Assembly (NCBI GenBank): GCA_041586155.1
Contig: JBFHAT010000009.1
Location: 20,826-84,825, forward strand
Direction: 5' to 3'
Source of the DNA: JBFGJH01 sp041586155
Lineage (GTDB): Bacteria > Actinomycetota > Acidimicrobiia > Spongiisociales > JAENVV01
Length of the DNA stretch: 64,000 nucleotides
The notes below the pieces were generated by a model. The model was not told the origin of the DNA. It made no database searches and was given only the letters and a program-made list of their open reading frames with translations. Both the position numbers and the translations under genes were made by a program. Shown here piece by piece: positions 1 through 9,336 of the stretch (position 1 is its first letter; each line of letters begins with the position of its first letter).

Positions 1-235
1 TTTGATCGGCGCCGACCGAGCGCGCCAGTTGGTCCGCCTCCCCTGCGACGGGAGGTTCCGCTATACCTCCGTCGGATCCCTCCCCGGCGAGGGTTTCCTG
101 CGGCGTCGTCGCTTCGATTGCCGGTGCTCCTTCATCGCCGCCGGTCTCGCTGGCCGTCGGGTTTGAGGTACAGGCGGCCAGTGCCAGCATCAGAGCCGCC
201 GCCCAGGCCATCATCAGTCGGTGTCCGGTCGGCAT
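1..235 (-). CDS. N-terminal part of a lipoprotein (runs off the left edge)
   Basis: Reading leftward from the ATG at 235 gives at least 78 residues with no stop before the edge. The protein begins MPTGHRLMMAWAAALML, a short basic start and hydrophobic stretch, and then a lipobox LAAC followed by TSNPTASE, so it should be exported and lipid-anchored on Cys22. The visible mature part is a Gly/Glu/Ala/Pro-rich low-complexity linker typical of surface lipoproteins. The functional domain lies outside the window, so no function can be given. It is divergent from the ligD-like gene at 323. Confidence 0.7.
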   Translation of the reverse strand, partial: MPTGHRLMMAWAAALMLALAACTSNPTASETGGDEGAPAIEATTPQETLAGEGSDGGIAEPPVAGEADQLARSVGADQ

Positions 236-310
236 GTTGGTCCTTCCCACTCGCTTCCAGCTTGGGACGGGCGCGCCGCACCTTCGGTTCCCGCACTGTT
301 CGACGTGGCA

Positions 311-316
311 TAGGGT
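311..316 (+). promoter_or_regulatory. Putative -10 element, leaderless start of the LigD polymerase-domain gene
   Basis: TAGGGT lies exactly 6 nt before the GTG start at 323 and there is no ribosome binding site, so the transcript would begin at the start codon. No good -35 is visible. Confidence 0.4.
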
Positions 317-322
317 GATGGC

Positions 323-1216
323 GTGCAGGCGAGCAACCCAGACCGTCTGATCTATCCCGACGACGGCATCACCAAGGGAAGCGTGGTCGACTATTACGCC
401 GCCAACGCCGACCTTCTCTTTCCTTTCGTCACCGAGCGGCCATTGACGCTCGAGCGGTATCCACGTGGGATCGGGGCGAAGGGATTCATGCAGAAGAACG
501 CCGCCAACCATTTCCCGGCATCGATCGAGAGGTTCGAGGTTCCGAAAGCGGAGGGAGGCGTCACTCGGTATCCGGTGGTGACCCAACATGATGACGTGCC
601 TTACCTCGCCAATCAGGGGACCATCACCTTTCACGTCTGGACCGCGAGGATCCAGCAGATCGATCGTCCGGACCATCTCGTCATCGACCTCGATCCCGAA
701 GAGGGCGACCTGGAAGGCGTCCGTACGGTCACCGCGACCGCCGGGCGGGTGCTGGAATCGTTCGGCGTCCGCAGCCTTCCGGTGGCGACGGGATCGAAGG
801 GATATCACGTGTGGGTGCCGCTCGACGGCACCGTCTCCTACGCCGACTGCGCCAAGGTCGCCAGGGCCGTGGCCGGGCTCATCGTGGCGGTGTCACCGGC
901 AGCGACGACCGAGTTCCTCAAACGCGAGCGGCGAGGACGGGTGTTCGTGGATTGGCTGCGCAACGCTCCTGGAGCCACGGTGGTGGCGCCGTTCTCGCTA
1001 CGCCCGCGCCCTGGCGCCCCTGTGGCGATGCCCCTGACCTGGGAAGAGCTCTTCGAGTTCCGGCCCGATACCTTCCGGCTTGACACTGTGCAGGCCCGGC
1101 GGCCGAATCTGCCGGATTGGCCGCCGCCGGAGTCGCTGCCCGTCGACGACATCGCCGCGGCGGCTCGCGCTGCCGGCGTCGACCTGGACACTCCATTCGA
1201 CCGGTTCGGGCGATGA
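323..1216 (+). CDS. ligD: Stand-alone LigD polymerase/primase domain (NHEJ)
   Basis: A 297-residue protein matching the archaeo-eukaryotic-primase-like polymerase domain of bacterial LigD, which adds nucleotides at double-strand breaks during non-homologous end joining with Ku and a ligase. The metal-binding pair is visible as VIDLDPEEG (Asp122 and Asp124), followed by the nucleotide-binding TGSKGYHVWVPL motif and a third acidic site in FVDWLRN. The length is that of the isolated domain; there is no ligase or 3'-phosphoesterase part and no ku in this window. The GTG at 323 follows a TANNNT box by 6 nt. Another in-frame start upstream is not evident. Confidence 0.88.
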   Translation: MQASNPDRLIYPDDGITKGSVVDYYAANADLLFPFVTERPLTLERYPRGIGAKGFMQKNAANHFPASIERFEVPKAEGGVTRYPVVTQHDDVPYLANQGTITFHVWTARIQQIDRPDHLVIDLDPEEGDLEGVRTVTATAGRVLESFGVRSLPVATGSKGYHVWVPLDGTVSYADCAKVARAVAGLIVAVSPAATTEFLKRERRGRVFVDWLRNAPGATVVAPFSLRPRPGAPVAMPLTWEELFEFRPDTFRLDTVQARRPNLPDWPPPESLPVDDIAAAARAAGVDLDTPFDRFGR

Positions 1217-1400
1217 CCGGCGAGTCGCTCGCTCTCGGCCGAGCTCTGCGTCGCCACGGCGAAACCGAAACGCTCCTTTGCAGGCTGTCCACCGTTGATT
1301 CTTCTCGAGGGGCAGCCGGGAGATCGATGACGATTCGGCCGGGGTGTTGATCGAACAACGCACTGGTCAAGGGGGCTTCGCAGACTGCCGATATTGAGGC

Positions 1401-4271
1401 GTGGCCGATCCGAGTCGCCGAGCTGGTTCCGACTTCATCGCGCGCCTCCTCCGGGGGCGGCTGGTCGTGTACGTCACCCTCATGCTCGTGTTGGCGACGA
1501 CGGAGGGAGTGGGCCTGGAGAAGCGGCTGATTGCCATCGCCCTGATGGCGCTGGCGTCCGCAGCGCCCTGGGCGGCCGATCTGTACGAGACGCGTATGGC
1601 GCGAGCAGCCGCAGCAGATCTCGCCTCGGCGTTCGTCGTGTGGATCGTCACCGGCGACACGCTCGTGAGTGTTCTGGTCACACTGGTCGGGCTAATGGCG
1701 CTTGCTTTCATGGAGCGAAGCGCCATCCAGACTCGCCTCCTTGCCGTGGCTCTTGGCAGCGAGATCGTCAAGCTGCCGCTGCTGGTTGCCGGGCTCACCT
1801 TCGGCGCAGACCACATCCTCGGCAACGACTCGGTCTCTCACGGCTTCGGCGAGCTGGCCGTGCAGAGTCTGGGTCGAGTGGGGATCGTGGCGGCCGGCTT
1901 CACGTTCCTCAGGCAGGTGGCCGACAGCCGTTTCGAGTCGCTGGCCCGCATTCGCGCCTCAGAGGAGCGGCACCTGGAGCTCTTGCGCAGGACTCCCTCG
2001 GCACTGCTGGTGCTCGATTATGGCCAGGTGGTCTACGCGAATCCGGCGGCGGCGTCACTGCTGGGGTATCCCGACGCCGGTGCGCTGGTCGGATCGTCCT
2101 TTCCCAAGCTGATCGACGCCAACCACCGGCGGGCTGTGAGCAACCTCTTCAAGGCGACGGTCGAGACGGGTCAGGCGCAGGAACTTCGCGACCTGCCCAT
2201 GACGGGCCTGGACAAGGTACGGCGCACCATCGATGTCGCAGCGACCACCGTGACGTTCGACGGCGCCCAGCGGCTGCAGGTGGCACTGAAGGATGTCACC
2301 GAGCAACACGCAGCCCGAGAAGCACTCGCCGAACGCGAGATCTGGTTCCGATCCGCCTTCGTCGATTCCGCCACACCATTCGCCATCGCAGATCTCGACA
2401 CCCGCTTGATCGCCGTAAACCGAGCACTCGAGGGCCTGCTCGGGGCAGAAGAGGGCACGTTGTTGAGCTGCTCGTGGGCGGACCTGGTCCATGAGGACGA
2501 TCGAGACAAGATGAACGAGTTTCTCGTCGACGCTCTGAAGGGAGCGACCGACCGGGTCAGCTCCGAGCTGCGTCTCTCGTCGAGTGATGGGCGGGTGATG
2601 TGGGTTCTGGCCAACGTGAATGTGATCCGCGACGTCAACGGACGACCAGTCCGCTTCTTCGCTCAGCTGTTCGACATCACCAAGCGCATCGCTGCCGAGC
2701 ATGCTCAAGCCGAGAGCGAAGCCCGCTACGAGAGCCTCTTCGAGGGGCTTCCGGTTCCGCTGTACCGCACCACCGCCGATGGCGAGTTCGTCGACGCCAA
2801 CCCGGCGATGGCATCGCTGCTGGGCGTCGACCGGCATGAGTTGTTCGACCGCCACGTTGGCGAGTTCTATGCAGATCCGGCGCAGCGAGATCGGTTCGTG
2901 TCCGAGATGACGCTGCACGGGTACGGCGGGGATCCCGAGGCCCGCCTCGTGACGGCGGCGGGCAGAGAGATCGTGGTTCAGAACTCCGCTCGCACCGTCG
3001 AGGTGGGCGGTCGATCGGTGTTCGAAGGGGCGTTGGTGGAGGTCACCGACCGAGTGGACGCGCAGCAGCAGCTGCGTCGGCGTGTAGCCCAGCAGGAGAT
3101 CGTCGCCGAGCTGGGCGAACTGGCTCTGCGCAGCGATCTCAAGCAGGTGTTCGAGGCGGCGGCGGGTGCGATGGCGACCCACCTCGGCGGTTTTCTCACG
3201 GGCGTGTTCTGCACGACAGACGATTCCGACCTGGCACTGCACGCCGGCCACGGCTGGCCCGAGGAGATGATGGACGGCTACGTCATCGCGCAGGGCACAT
3301 CAGACCAGATGCGCTATATCTTGTCAGCCGAGGCGCCGGTCATCACCGATTCGCTTCCGGACGAGACCCGGTTCCGACCCTCGGAATTCTTGCTGGAGAG
3401 AGGTGCTCGGGCCGGTGTCAGTGCAGTGATCCATGGCACCTCGTCCCCGCTGGGCGTCGTGGGCGTGTGGAGCGACCTCGACCGCAGCTTCGACGAGGCC
3501 GACGTGCACTTCGTCGAGTCGGTGGCCAACCTCCTGGCCGCCGCCATCGAACGACAGCAAGCTCAGGATCGGCTCGAGGGCCTCGTGCGATCCAAGGACG
3601 AGTTCGTCGCGTCGGTGAGCCACGAGCTGCGTACTCCGCTGACGGTGGTCAACGGCATGGCGCACGAGCTGCGTGAACGCTGGGCGGAATTCACAGGAGA
3701 CGAGATCGTCGAGTTTGTACGCCTCATCGCCGATCAGTCGGCGGACATGGCCAACCTCATCGAGGATCTGCTGGTCGCGGCGCGAGCGGAGATCGGAACC
3801 GTCGTCATCAAGAACCGTCCCTTCGAGATGCGCAAGGAGGTCGAAGCGGTTCTGGCGGGGTTCAAGGAGAGCGAGCAGATCACGCTCGACGTGCGTCCGG
3901 TGCCGGCGGTCGGCGATGCCGCCCGGGTGCGCCAGGTCCTTCGCAACCTGATCTCGAATGCGTTCCGCTACGGCGGAACCGAGATCACCGTGAGCGCCAG
4001 CCATGTGGGTGACCGAGCGTTGGTCGTCGTCTCAGACAACGGCGAAGGCGTCGCTCCTGAAGACGAGGATGCGATCTTCGAGCCATACCACCGTGCGCAC
4101 CATCATGCCGGACTCCCCGCCTCGGTTGGTCTCGGACTTTCGGTGTCGAAGACCCTGTCAGAGCTCATGGGCGGCACGCTGGAGTATCACCGGCGGGAAG
4201 GTCACAGCTACTTCGAGTTCTGGTTGCCGGCCACCCACACTGCCACCGCGCTGCGCGAGGTGGCGAGCTGA
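1401..4271 (+). CDS. Membrane-bound multi-PAS/GAF sensor histidine kinase
   Basis: A 956-residue sensor kinase. Residues about 15-160 hold several membrane segments; about 190-300, 310-430 and 440-550 read as three successive PAS domains; about 570-720 is GAF-like. The dimerisation/phosphoacceptor box SHELRTPLT puts the phosphorylated His near residue 741, and the ATPase core shows an N box (NLISNAFRYG), a G1 box (DNGEGV) and a G2 box (GLGLSV). There is no receiver domain and no adjacent response regulator, so the partner is unknown. It starts with GTG; the 184 bp upstream hold nothing clear. The signal is unknown, though PAS/GAF suggest a redox, light or small-ligand cue. Confidence 0.9.
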   Translation: MADPSRRAGSDFIARLLRGRLVVYVTLMLVLATTEGVGLEKRLIAIALMALASAAPWAADLYETRMARAAAADLASAFVVWIVTGDTLVSVLVTLVGLMALAFMERSAIQTRLLAVALGSEIVKLPLLVAGLTFGADHILGNDSVSHGFGELAVQSLGRVGIVAAGFTFLRQVADSRFESLARIRASEERHLELLRRTPSALLVLDYGQVVYANPAAASLLGYPDAGALVGSSFPKLIDANHRRAVSNLFKATVETGQAQELRDLPMTGLDKVRRTIDVAATTVTFDGAQRLQVALKDVTEQHAAREALAEREIWFRSAFVDSATPFAIADLDTRLIAVNRALEGLLGAEEGTLLSCSWADLVHEDDRDKMNEFLVDALKGATDRVSSELRLSSSDGRVMWVLANVNVIRDVNGRPVRFFAQLFDITKRIAAEHAQAESEARYESLFEGLPVPLYRTTADGEFVDANPAMASLLGVDRHELFDRHVGEFYADPAQRDRFVSEMTLHGYGGDPEARLVTAAGREIVVQNSARTVEVGGRSVFEGALVEVTDRVDAQQQLRRRVAQQEIVAELGELALRSDLKQVFEAAAGAMATHLGGFLTGVFCTTDDSDLALHAGHGWPEEMMDGYVIAQGTSDQMRYILSAEAPVITDSLPDETRFRPSEFLLERGARAGVSAVIHGTSSPLGVVGVWSDLDRSFDEADVHFVESVANLLAAAIERQQAQDRLEGLVRSKDEFVASVSHELRTPLTVVNGMAHELRERWAEFTGDEIVEFVRLIADQSADMANLIEDLLVAARAEIGTVVIKNRPFEMRKEVEAVLAGFKESEQITLDVRPVPAVGDAARVRQVLRNLISNAFRYGGTEITVSASHVGDRALVVVSDNGEGVAPEDEDAIFEPYHRAHHHAGLPASVGLGLSVSKTLSELMGGTLEYHRREGHSYFEFWLPATHTATALREVAS

Positions 4272-4303
4272 CGGGCGGGGGCCGTCAGGGCCTCCCGCCC
4301 GTC
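4270..4303. terminator. Hairpin between convergent genes
   Basis: GACGGGCGGG and CCCGCCCGTC form a perfect 10-bp stem around a 14-nt loop, overlapping the stop of the histidine kinase and lying just beyond the end of the leftward sugar dehydrogenase. It probably serves both directions; no T tract. Confidence 0.55.
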
Positions 4304-4310
4304 TACTGCC

Positions 4311-5657
4311 TCAGTCCGCGACGATGCGCCAGAGTTTGCCTGTGGCACCCGTCGGGGTCACGTTGTCCGAGGTCATCAAGTACACCTCACCCCGCCGGTC
4401 CTGCCCGAAGGCAATCACGAACACGTCGAGAGCTGCGAGCTCGGCGATGCTTCCGGAGTCGGTCAGGTGGAACACCCGTCCTTGGGGGCCGGCGAAGCTC
4501 CGTGTCAGGTCACCGAACACGTAGCTGCCCGACAGGGCGGGCACGGCCCTTCCCCGGTAGACGAAACCGCCGGCAACCGACACGCCTTCGTCGTGGTCGT
4601 ATTGAGCGATCGGGTCGATCATCCGGCTCGGAACGCCAGGGCTGTTGGTCGTGGTGAAGCCGGGTCCGCCTCTATTGGCGTCGAAGAGAAACGTGCCTTC
4701 CTTGACCGGCCAGCCGTAGTTGCCTCCGGCCACGACGACGTCTACTTCTTCGATGTCGTTTTGCCCGACATCTGCGGCGATCAGCGTGTCTCCGTCGAAC
4801 GACATGCGGAACGGGTTTCGGAACCCGAACGCGAAGATCTCGTCCGCACCCGGCCCGTCGACGAACGGGTTGTCGGCCGGGATTCCGTACTGGCCGTTGG
4901 CCGAGCTCGATCCGGTGGGGTCGATGCGGAGGATCTTGCCCAGCACGTTGCCTTCGGAGCGATCCTGACCGTTGCCGCGACCTGCGTGGCCGACGCCTTG
5001 ATCGTCGGCGGCGCCGCCGTCGCCAAGAGCGATGTAGAGCATCCCGTCGGGCCCGAACGTCAACGCGCCGGCGTTGTGGTTGAACTGGGGCTGATCGATC
5101 GTGAGCAACACCCGGCTCGATGTCGGGTCAACCGCCGCATTGGCTCGATTCGGATTGGGCACATGCCATTCGCGGATGACCGACTCGTGGTTGGCCGGCA
5201 CTCCCGACGGCATGGTGGAGAAGTCGGCCGTCCCGTCCGCGGGCTCCGACGTATACGTGTAGACGAGGCCGTTGGTGCGATAGTCCGGGTGAAAGGCGAG
5301 TCCGAGCAGCCCGCGCTCGTCGAAGGTTCCCGGGCCGAACGCGCCGAGGGGGACGAGCAGATCGAGACCGTCTACTCCAACGTCGAGAAACAGCGAGCGC
5401 AGCGCCGGGTTGCGGACGTGCACCGTCCACACCTTTCCGACTTGGTCGACGACGAAGAGCCGGTTGTTGCTGTTGGGAGCGTGGATCGCCCACAGCGGCG
5501 TCGTGAACCCGTCGGCAACGAGCTCAAAGTCGACCTGAACTTCACTGGCCGGTATTGGCTCTGGAATGACATCCCCGTGGGTTGCGCCGGCGGACAGCCC
5601 CGCCAGCGCGGTGACGGCCGTGACGACCGACACGAGCAGAATGCGCCTCGTGCGCAT
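4311..5657 (-). CDS. Secreted PQQ-dependent sugar dehydrogenase-like protein
   Basis: A 448-residue six-bladed propeller of the glucose/sorbosone dehydrogenase (GSDH) family, which oxidises aldoses outside the cytoplasmic membrane with pyrroloquinoline quinone. I start it at the ATG at 5657 because GAGAGGGGAA sits just upstream and the first 30 residues (MRTRRILLVSVVTAVTAL) form a signal peptide; the open frame continues 109 codons further upstream but without signal-like sequence. Family landmarks include ERGLLGLAFHPDY, MLYIALGDGGAADD, EIFAFGFRNPFR and GGNYGWPVKEG. PQQ synthesis genes are absent here. A non-enzymatic propeller role cannot be excluded. Confidence 0.85.
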   Translation of the reverse strand: MRTRRILLVSVVTAVTALAGLSAGATHGDVIPEPIPASEVQVDFELVADGFTTPLWAIHAPNSNNRLFVVDQVGKVWTVHVRNPALRSLFLDVGVDGLDLLVPLGAFGPGTFDERGLLGLAFHPDYRTNGLVYTYTSEPADGTADFSTMPSGVPANHESVIREWHVPNPNRANAAVDPTSSRVLLTIDQPQFNHNAGALTFGPDGMLYIALGDGGAADDQGVGHAGRGNGQDRSEGNVLGKILRIDPTGSSSANGQYGIPADNPFVDGPGADEIFAFGFRNPFRMSFDGDTLIAADVGQNDIEEVDVVVAGGNYGWPVKEGTFLFDANRGGPGFTTTNSPGVPSRMIDPIAQYDHDEGVSVAGGFVYRGRAVPALSGSYVFGDLTRSFAGPQGRVFHLTDSGSIAELAALDVFVIAFGQDRRGEVYLMTSDNVTPTGATGKLWRIVAD

Positions 5658-5836
5658 GAGTTCCCCTCTCGATTGGTCCCAGCCGTGACGCCGTAATTCG
5701 GCGCCTACCCGTGTCCTGTACGCATCGACTGGGGAACGCGGTTCGCGAGCCCGCGCGAATCCTCTTGGGATCGGGACCGTCGACCCTGGTTGTGAGAGCC
5801 CACCTGGCCCAGACTTCGCGTGAGCAAGGAGGATCG

Positions 5837-6310
5837 ATGCAACAGGTGTTCGTGCGCCAGCTGCCTCGCCAACCGACGTTTGTCGTACGGGGGCGCGTTG
5901 CCGTAGAGGACATCGGACAGTGGTTGGGACCCGTCTTCCATCGCACAGCCGCAGCCGCCGGCAGTTCGATCGTAGGGCCACCATTCGCCCGCTATCACAT
6001 GGTGGGCGAAGCGCCTACGGAGTTCGAAGTCGAAGCCGGCTTTCCGGTCGCCGTGGCGGGGACCGCCGAGAACGGAGTGGAAACTTCCGAGCTCCCCGGC
6101 GGGCCTGCGCTGGTGGTGACGCACATTGGGCCGTTCGATGAGATCGCATCGGCCTACGAGGCGGTGACCGAGTGGTTGGCAGAGCACGGCGACGAGACGG
6201 CCGGGGCACCGTGGGAGGTCTATCTGACCGACCCCGCGCAGGAGCCGGATCCGGCTCGATGGCGCACGGAGATCGTACAGCCGTACCGTCCCAAAGAAGC
6301 GGGCTCCTAG
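5837..6310 (+). CDS. GyrI-like / AraC effector-binding-domain protein
   Basis: A 157-residue single-domain protein of the GyrI-like small-molecule-binding (SOUL/BmrR C-terminal) fold. The start at 5837 follows AAGGAGG at good spacing; an open extension upstream lacks one. The diagnostic strands are ARYHMVGE, FEVEAGFPV, VTHIGPFDE and the late EVYLTDP. There is no HTH, so it is a free ligand-binding protein rather than a complete regulator. It lies 51 nt upstream of the hut operon on the same strand and might be co-transcribed with it; whether it senses a histidine-pathway compound is unknown. Confidence 0.75.
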   Translation: MQQVFVRQLPRQPTFVVRGRVAVEDIGQWLGPVFHRTAAAAGSSIVGPPFARYHMVGEAPTEFEVEAGFPVAVAGTAENGVETSELPGGPALVVTHIGPFDEIASAYEAVTEWLAEHGDETAGAPWEVYLTDPAQEPDPARWRTEIVQPYRPKEAGS

Positions 6311-6361
6311 CGGGTAGATTCGAGCGTCACGGCTCGTAGGGGCCTGAGAGGAGGAGCGACG

Positions 6362-8014
6362 GTGGAGGGCGCGCGCGTCGTGAGGGCGCCGAGAGGTGTC
6401 TCGCTTTCCTGCAAGGGCTGGGAACAAGAAGCGGCTCTGCGCATGCTCATGAACAACCTCGACGCAGAGGTTGCCGAGCGACCCGACGACCTGGTGGTGT
6501 ACGGCGGCACCGGCCGTGCCGCCCGAAGTTGGGCGGCATTCGACGGCATCGTGGCCGCCCTACGGGACCTCGAGGACGATGAGACTCTGCTCGTCCAGTC
6601 GGGGAAGCCGGTAGGTGTCTTCCGGACCCACGAGTTCGCCCCGAGAGTGCTCATCGCCAACTCCCATCTCGTCCCCGAATGGGCCACCTGGGAAGAGTTC
6701 CGTCGGCTGGAAGCGTTGGGTCTCACGATGTACGGCCAGATGACGGCTGGGTCGTGGATCTACATCGGCACACAGGGCATCCTGCAGGGAACCTACGAGT
6801 GTTTCGCCGAGATCGCTCGCCGGCGATTCGACGGGAGCTTGAAAGGAACGGTCACTCTGACCGCCGGCTTGGGGGGAATGGGCGGCGCACAACCTCTGGC
6901 CGTCACCATGAACGAGGGAGTGGCTCTCGTCGTCGAGGTCGATCCTCATCGGATCCGACGACGGCTCGAGACGCGCTATCTCGACGAGGCGACCGACGAC
7001 CTCGCGGAAGCCGTGGACCTCTGTCGCGCCGCCAAGCGAGAAGGTGTGGCGACCTCGGTGGGTTTGCTGGGGAACGCCGCCGACGTGCTGCCCCGCCTGC
7101 TAGCGGCCGGCTTCGAGGCGGACATCGTCACGGATCAGACGTCGGCCCACGACCCGCTCTCGTACATCCCCGACGATCTCACCGCCGAGGCGGCGGATCG
7201 CCTCCGCCGCGAGGATCCCGATACCTATACCCGTCGGTCCCGATCCGCCATGGCGCGTCACTGCGAGGCGATGGTCGGGTTCCTCGATAGGGGCGCTGAG
7301 GTCTTCGATTACGGCAACAGTCTCCGAGCCGAGGCGGAGCTCGGTGGATTCGACCGAGCGTTCGCCTTTCCCGGCTTTCTGCCGGCCTACATTCGTCCCC
7401 TCTTCTGTGAGGGCAAGGGCCCCTTCCGCTGGGTGGCGCTGTCTGGCGACCCGGCCGACATCGAAGCAACCGACCAGGCTGTGCTGAGAACGTTTCCAGA
7501 AGACGAAGCCCTCGCCAGGTGGATCCGTCTGGCCGCCGAGAAGGTTGCGTTTCAGGGTCTGCCTGCGCGCATCTGCTGGTTGGGCTATGGAGAGCGGGCG
7601 AAGCTGGGCCTGGAGTTCAATGCCATGGTTGCGTCGGGGGAGGTGAGCGCGCCGATCGTCATCGGTCGGGACCATCTCGACTCGGGCTCGGTGGCCTCGC
7701 CGTATCGCGAGACAGAAGCGATGGTCGACGGCAGCGACGCCATCGCCGACTGGCCGCTCCTCAATGCGCTCGTCAACACTGCAGCAGGCGCGTCATGGGT
7801 GAGCATCCACCACGGCGGAGGCGTGGGGATCGGACGCTCGATCCACGCCGGGATGGTGGTCGTCGCCGACGGGAGTGCACGCGCTGCGACCCGCCTCGAG
7901 CGGGTGTTGACCACCGATCCTGGGACCGGCGTCATGCGTCATGCAGACGCGGGATACGACGAGGCAATCGAAGTAGCACGAGCGCGCGGGCTGTCCCTGC
8001 CCATGGTCGAATGA
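6362..8014 (+). CDS. hutU: Urocanate hydratase
   Basis: A 550-residue urocanase, the NAD-dependent enzyme converting urocanate to imidazolone-propionate in histidine breakdown. Recognised by YGGTGRAARSW near the N terminus, GLTMYGQMTAGSW, the NAD-binding TAGLGGMGGAQPLAV and the active-site ICWLGYGER with its conserved Cys. Length is close to the family norm of about 555. The GTG start follows GAGAGGAGG. It is the first gene of a five-gene operon in which every junction is a 4-base overlap (ATGA or GTGA), implying translational coupling and one transcript. No HutC or HutP regulator is visible. Confidence 0.97.
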   Translation: MEGARVVRAPRGVSLSCKGWEQEAALRMLMNNLDAEVAERPDDLVVYGGTGRAARSWAAFDGIVAALRDLEDDETLLVQSGKPVGVFRTHEFAPRVLIANSHLVPEWATWEEFRRLEALGLTMYGQMTAGSWIYIGTQGILQGTYECFAEIARRRFDGSLKGTVTLTAGLGGMGGAQPLAVTMNEGVALVVEVDPHRIRRRLETRYLDEATDDLAEAVDLCRAAKREGVATSVGLLGNAADVLPRLLAAGFEADIVTDQTSAHDPLSYIPDDLTAEAADRLRREDPDTYTRRSRSAMARHCEAMVGFLDRGAEVFDYGNSLRAEAELGGFDRAFAFPGFLPAYIRPLFCEGKGPFRWVALSGDPADIEATDQAVLRTFPEDEALARWIRLAAEKVAFQGLPARICWLGYGERAKLGLEFNAMVASGEVSAPIVIGRDHLDSGSVASPYRETEAMVDGSDAIADWPLLNALVNTAAGASWVSIHHGGGVGIGRSIHAGMVVVADGSARAATRLERVLTTDPGTGVMRHADAGYDEAIEVARARGLSLPMVE

Positions 8015-9336
8015 CGCACACCTATTGGGCACCGGCGGCCTGGACCGGCACGGAGTGGGTCACGGGACTGGAATTCGAGGTCGACGCCGGGACCGTGACC
8101 AGTTCGGCACGCACCTCGCGGCCATCGCCCGCGGCGTCCCGGCTGGACGGTCCGGTGCTGCCCGGCTTGGTCAACACGCACTCCCACGCCTTCCACCGCG
8201 CACTGCGCGGACGCGTCCACGGGCCTGGCGACTTCTGGGGCTGGCGGCGCGACATGTATGCGGTAGCGAGCGCGCTCGACCCGGACCGCTATGAACTGCT
8301 GGCGACCGCCGTCTTCGGAGAGATGGTCGCCGCCGGGATCACCATGGTTGGGGAGTTTCACTACCTCCATCGGGGACCAGACGGAGTGGCGTACTCACAG
8401 CCGAACGAGATGGGCCAGGCGCTCGTTCGAGCGGCGAACGCCGCCGGCATTCGGTTGTGTCTCATCGACGCCTGCTACCTGGCGTCGGATGCCGACGGGT
8501 CACCGCCCGAGGGAGCCCAGCTTCGTTTCTCGGACGGCAGCTCCGAGGCATGGACTGAGCGCCATGCTGCCCTCACGGCTGCGCTTGCGCAGTCGCCCAA
8601 CGTGACGGTCGCCGCCGCGGTCCATTCGATCCGTGCGGTGCCGTCGGCCGATCTGCCCACCGTGGCGGCGGGAGCAGGCGATCAGCCGCTGCATGTCCAC
8701 GTCTCCGAGCAGGCCGCCGAGAACGAGCGCTGCATCGAGCTGTACGGGCAGACGCCCACCGAGCTCCTGTACGAGCACGGCGTGCTCGGCCCGGGGACCA
8801 CCGCGGTGCATGCGACTCATCTCGAGGCCGGCGACATCGCCCGACTCGCCACCACCGGCACCGGCGTGTGCATGTGCCCCACCACGGAACGCGACCTCGG
8901 CGATGGGTTGGGGCCGGCCATCGAACTGGCCAAGGCCGGCGTCGAGCTGTCCGTCGGGACGGACTCCCACGCGCAGCTCGACATGTTCGAGGAGATCCGT
9001 GGCGTCGAGATGAACGACCGAGCCCGGCTCCGACGCCGGGGGCTGCACTCGCCGAGCGACCTCGTGGCGGCCGCCACCAGCAATGGCGCCGCAGCGTTGG
9101 GTCAAAACGTGTGGGGCATCATCGCAGGCGCTCCGGCCGACTTCGTCGTGGTGGACGATGCTTCGGTCAGGACGGCGGGCGGCGAAGGCATCGACGCGAT
9201 GCTTTTCACGGCCACGTCTGCAGACGTGCGCGAGACGTACGTAGGTGGCGAACAGGTGTGGGGAAACGGCGAGCATGCCTCGCTCGGCGGGCTTGCTTTC
9301 CTGCTCGAGGAGGCGGTCCGGTCGGTGGCGCCATGA
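8011..9336 (+). CDS. hutF: Formimidoylglutamate deiminase
   Basis: A 441-residue amidohydrolase-superfamily enzyme that removes ammonia from N-formimino-L-glutamate to give N-formyl-L-glutamate. Metal ligands are in NTHSHAFHRALRGR, the His of VHVSEQ, and GTDSHAQLD; EFHYLHRGPDG and VHSIRAV are HutF-type sequences. The ATG at 8011 overlaps the hutU stop (ATGA). Its presence fixes the pathway as the five-step route ending in N-formylglutamate, which then needs a deformylase (normally HutG). No hutG is seen; the deformylase homologue two genes downstream may fill the gap. Confidence 0.95.
   Translation: MTHTYWAPAAWTGTEWVTGLEFEVDAGTVTSSARTSRPSPAASRLDGPVLPGLVNTHSHAFHRALRGRVHGPGDFWGWRRDMYAVASALDPDRYELLATAVFGEMVAAGITMVGEFHYLHRGPDGVAYSQPNEMGQALVRAANAAGIRLCLIDACYLASDADGSPPEGAQLRFSDGSSEAWTERHAALTAALAQSPNVTVAAAVHSIRAVPSADLPTVAAGAGDQPLHVHVSEQAAENERCIELYGQTPTELLYEHGVLGPGTTAVHATHLEAGDIARLATTGTGVCMCPTTERDLGDGLGPAIELAKAGVELSVGTDSHAQLDMFEEIRGVEMNDRARLRRRGLHSPSDLVAAATSNGAAALGQNVWGIIAGAPADFVVVDDASVRTAGGEGIDAMLFTATSADVRETYVGGEQVWGNGEHASLGGLAFLLEEAVRSVAP

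Noticed and set aside
2055..3251. A 398-codon open frame on the minus strand
   Set aside because: Antisense to the PAS region of the histidine kinase; composition is that of a shadow frame.
5658..5984. N-terminal extension of the sugar dehydrogenase
   Set aside because: It lacks signal-peptide character, and the start at 5657 has both a ribosome site and a signal peptide.
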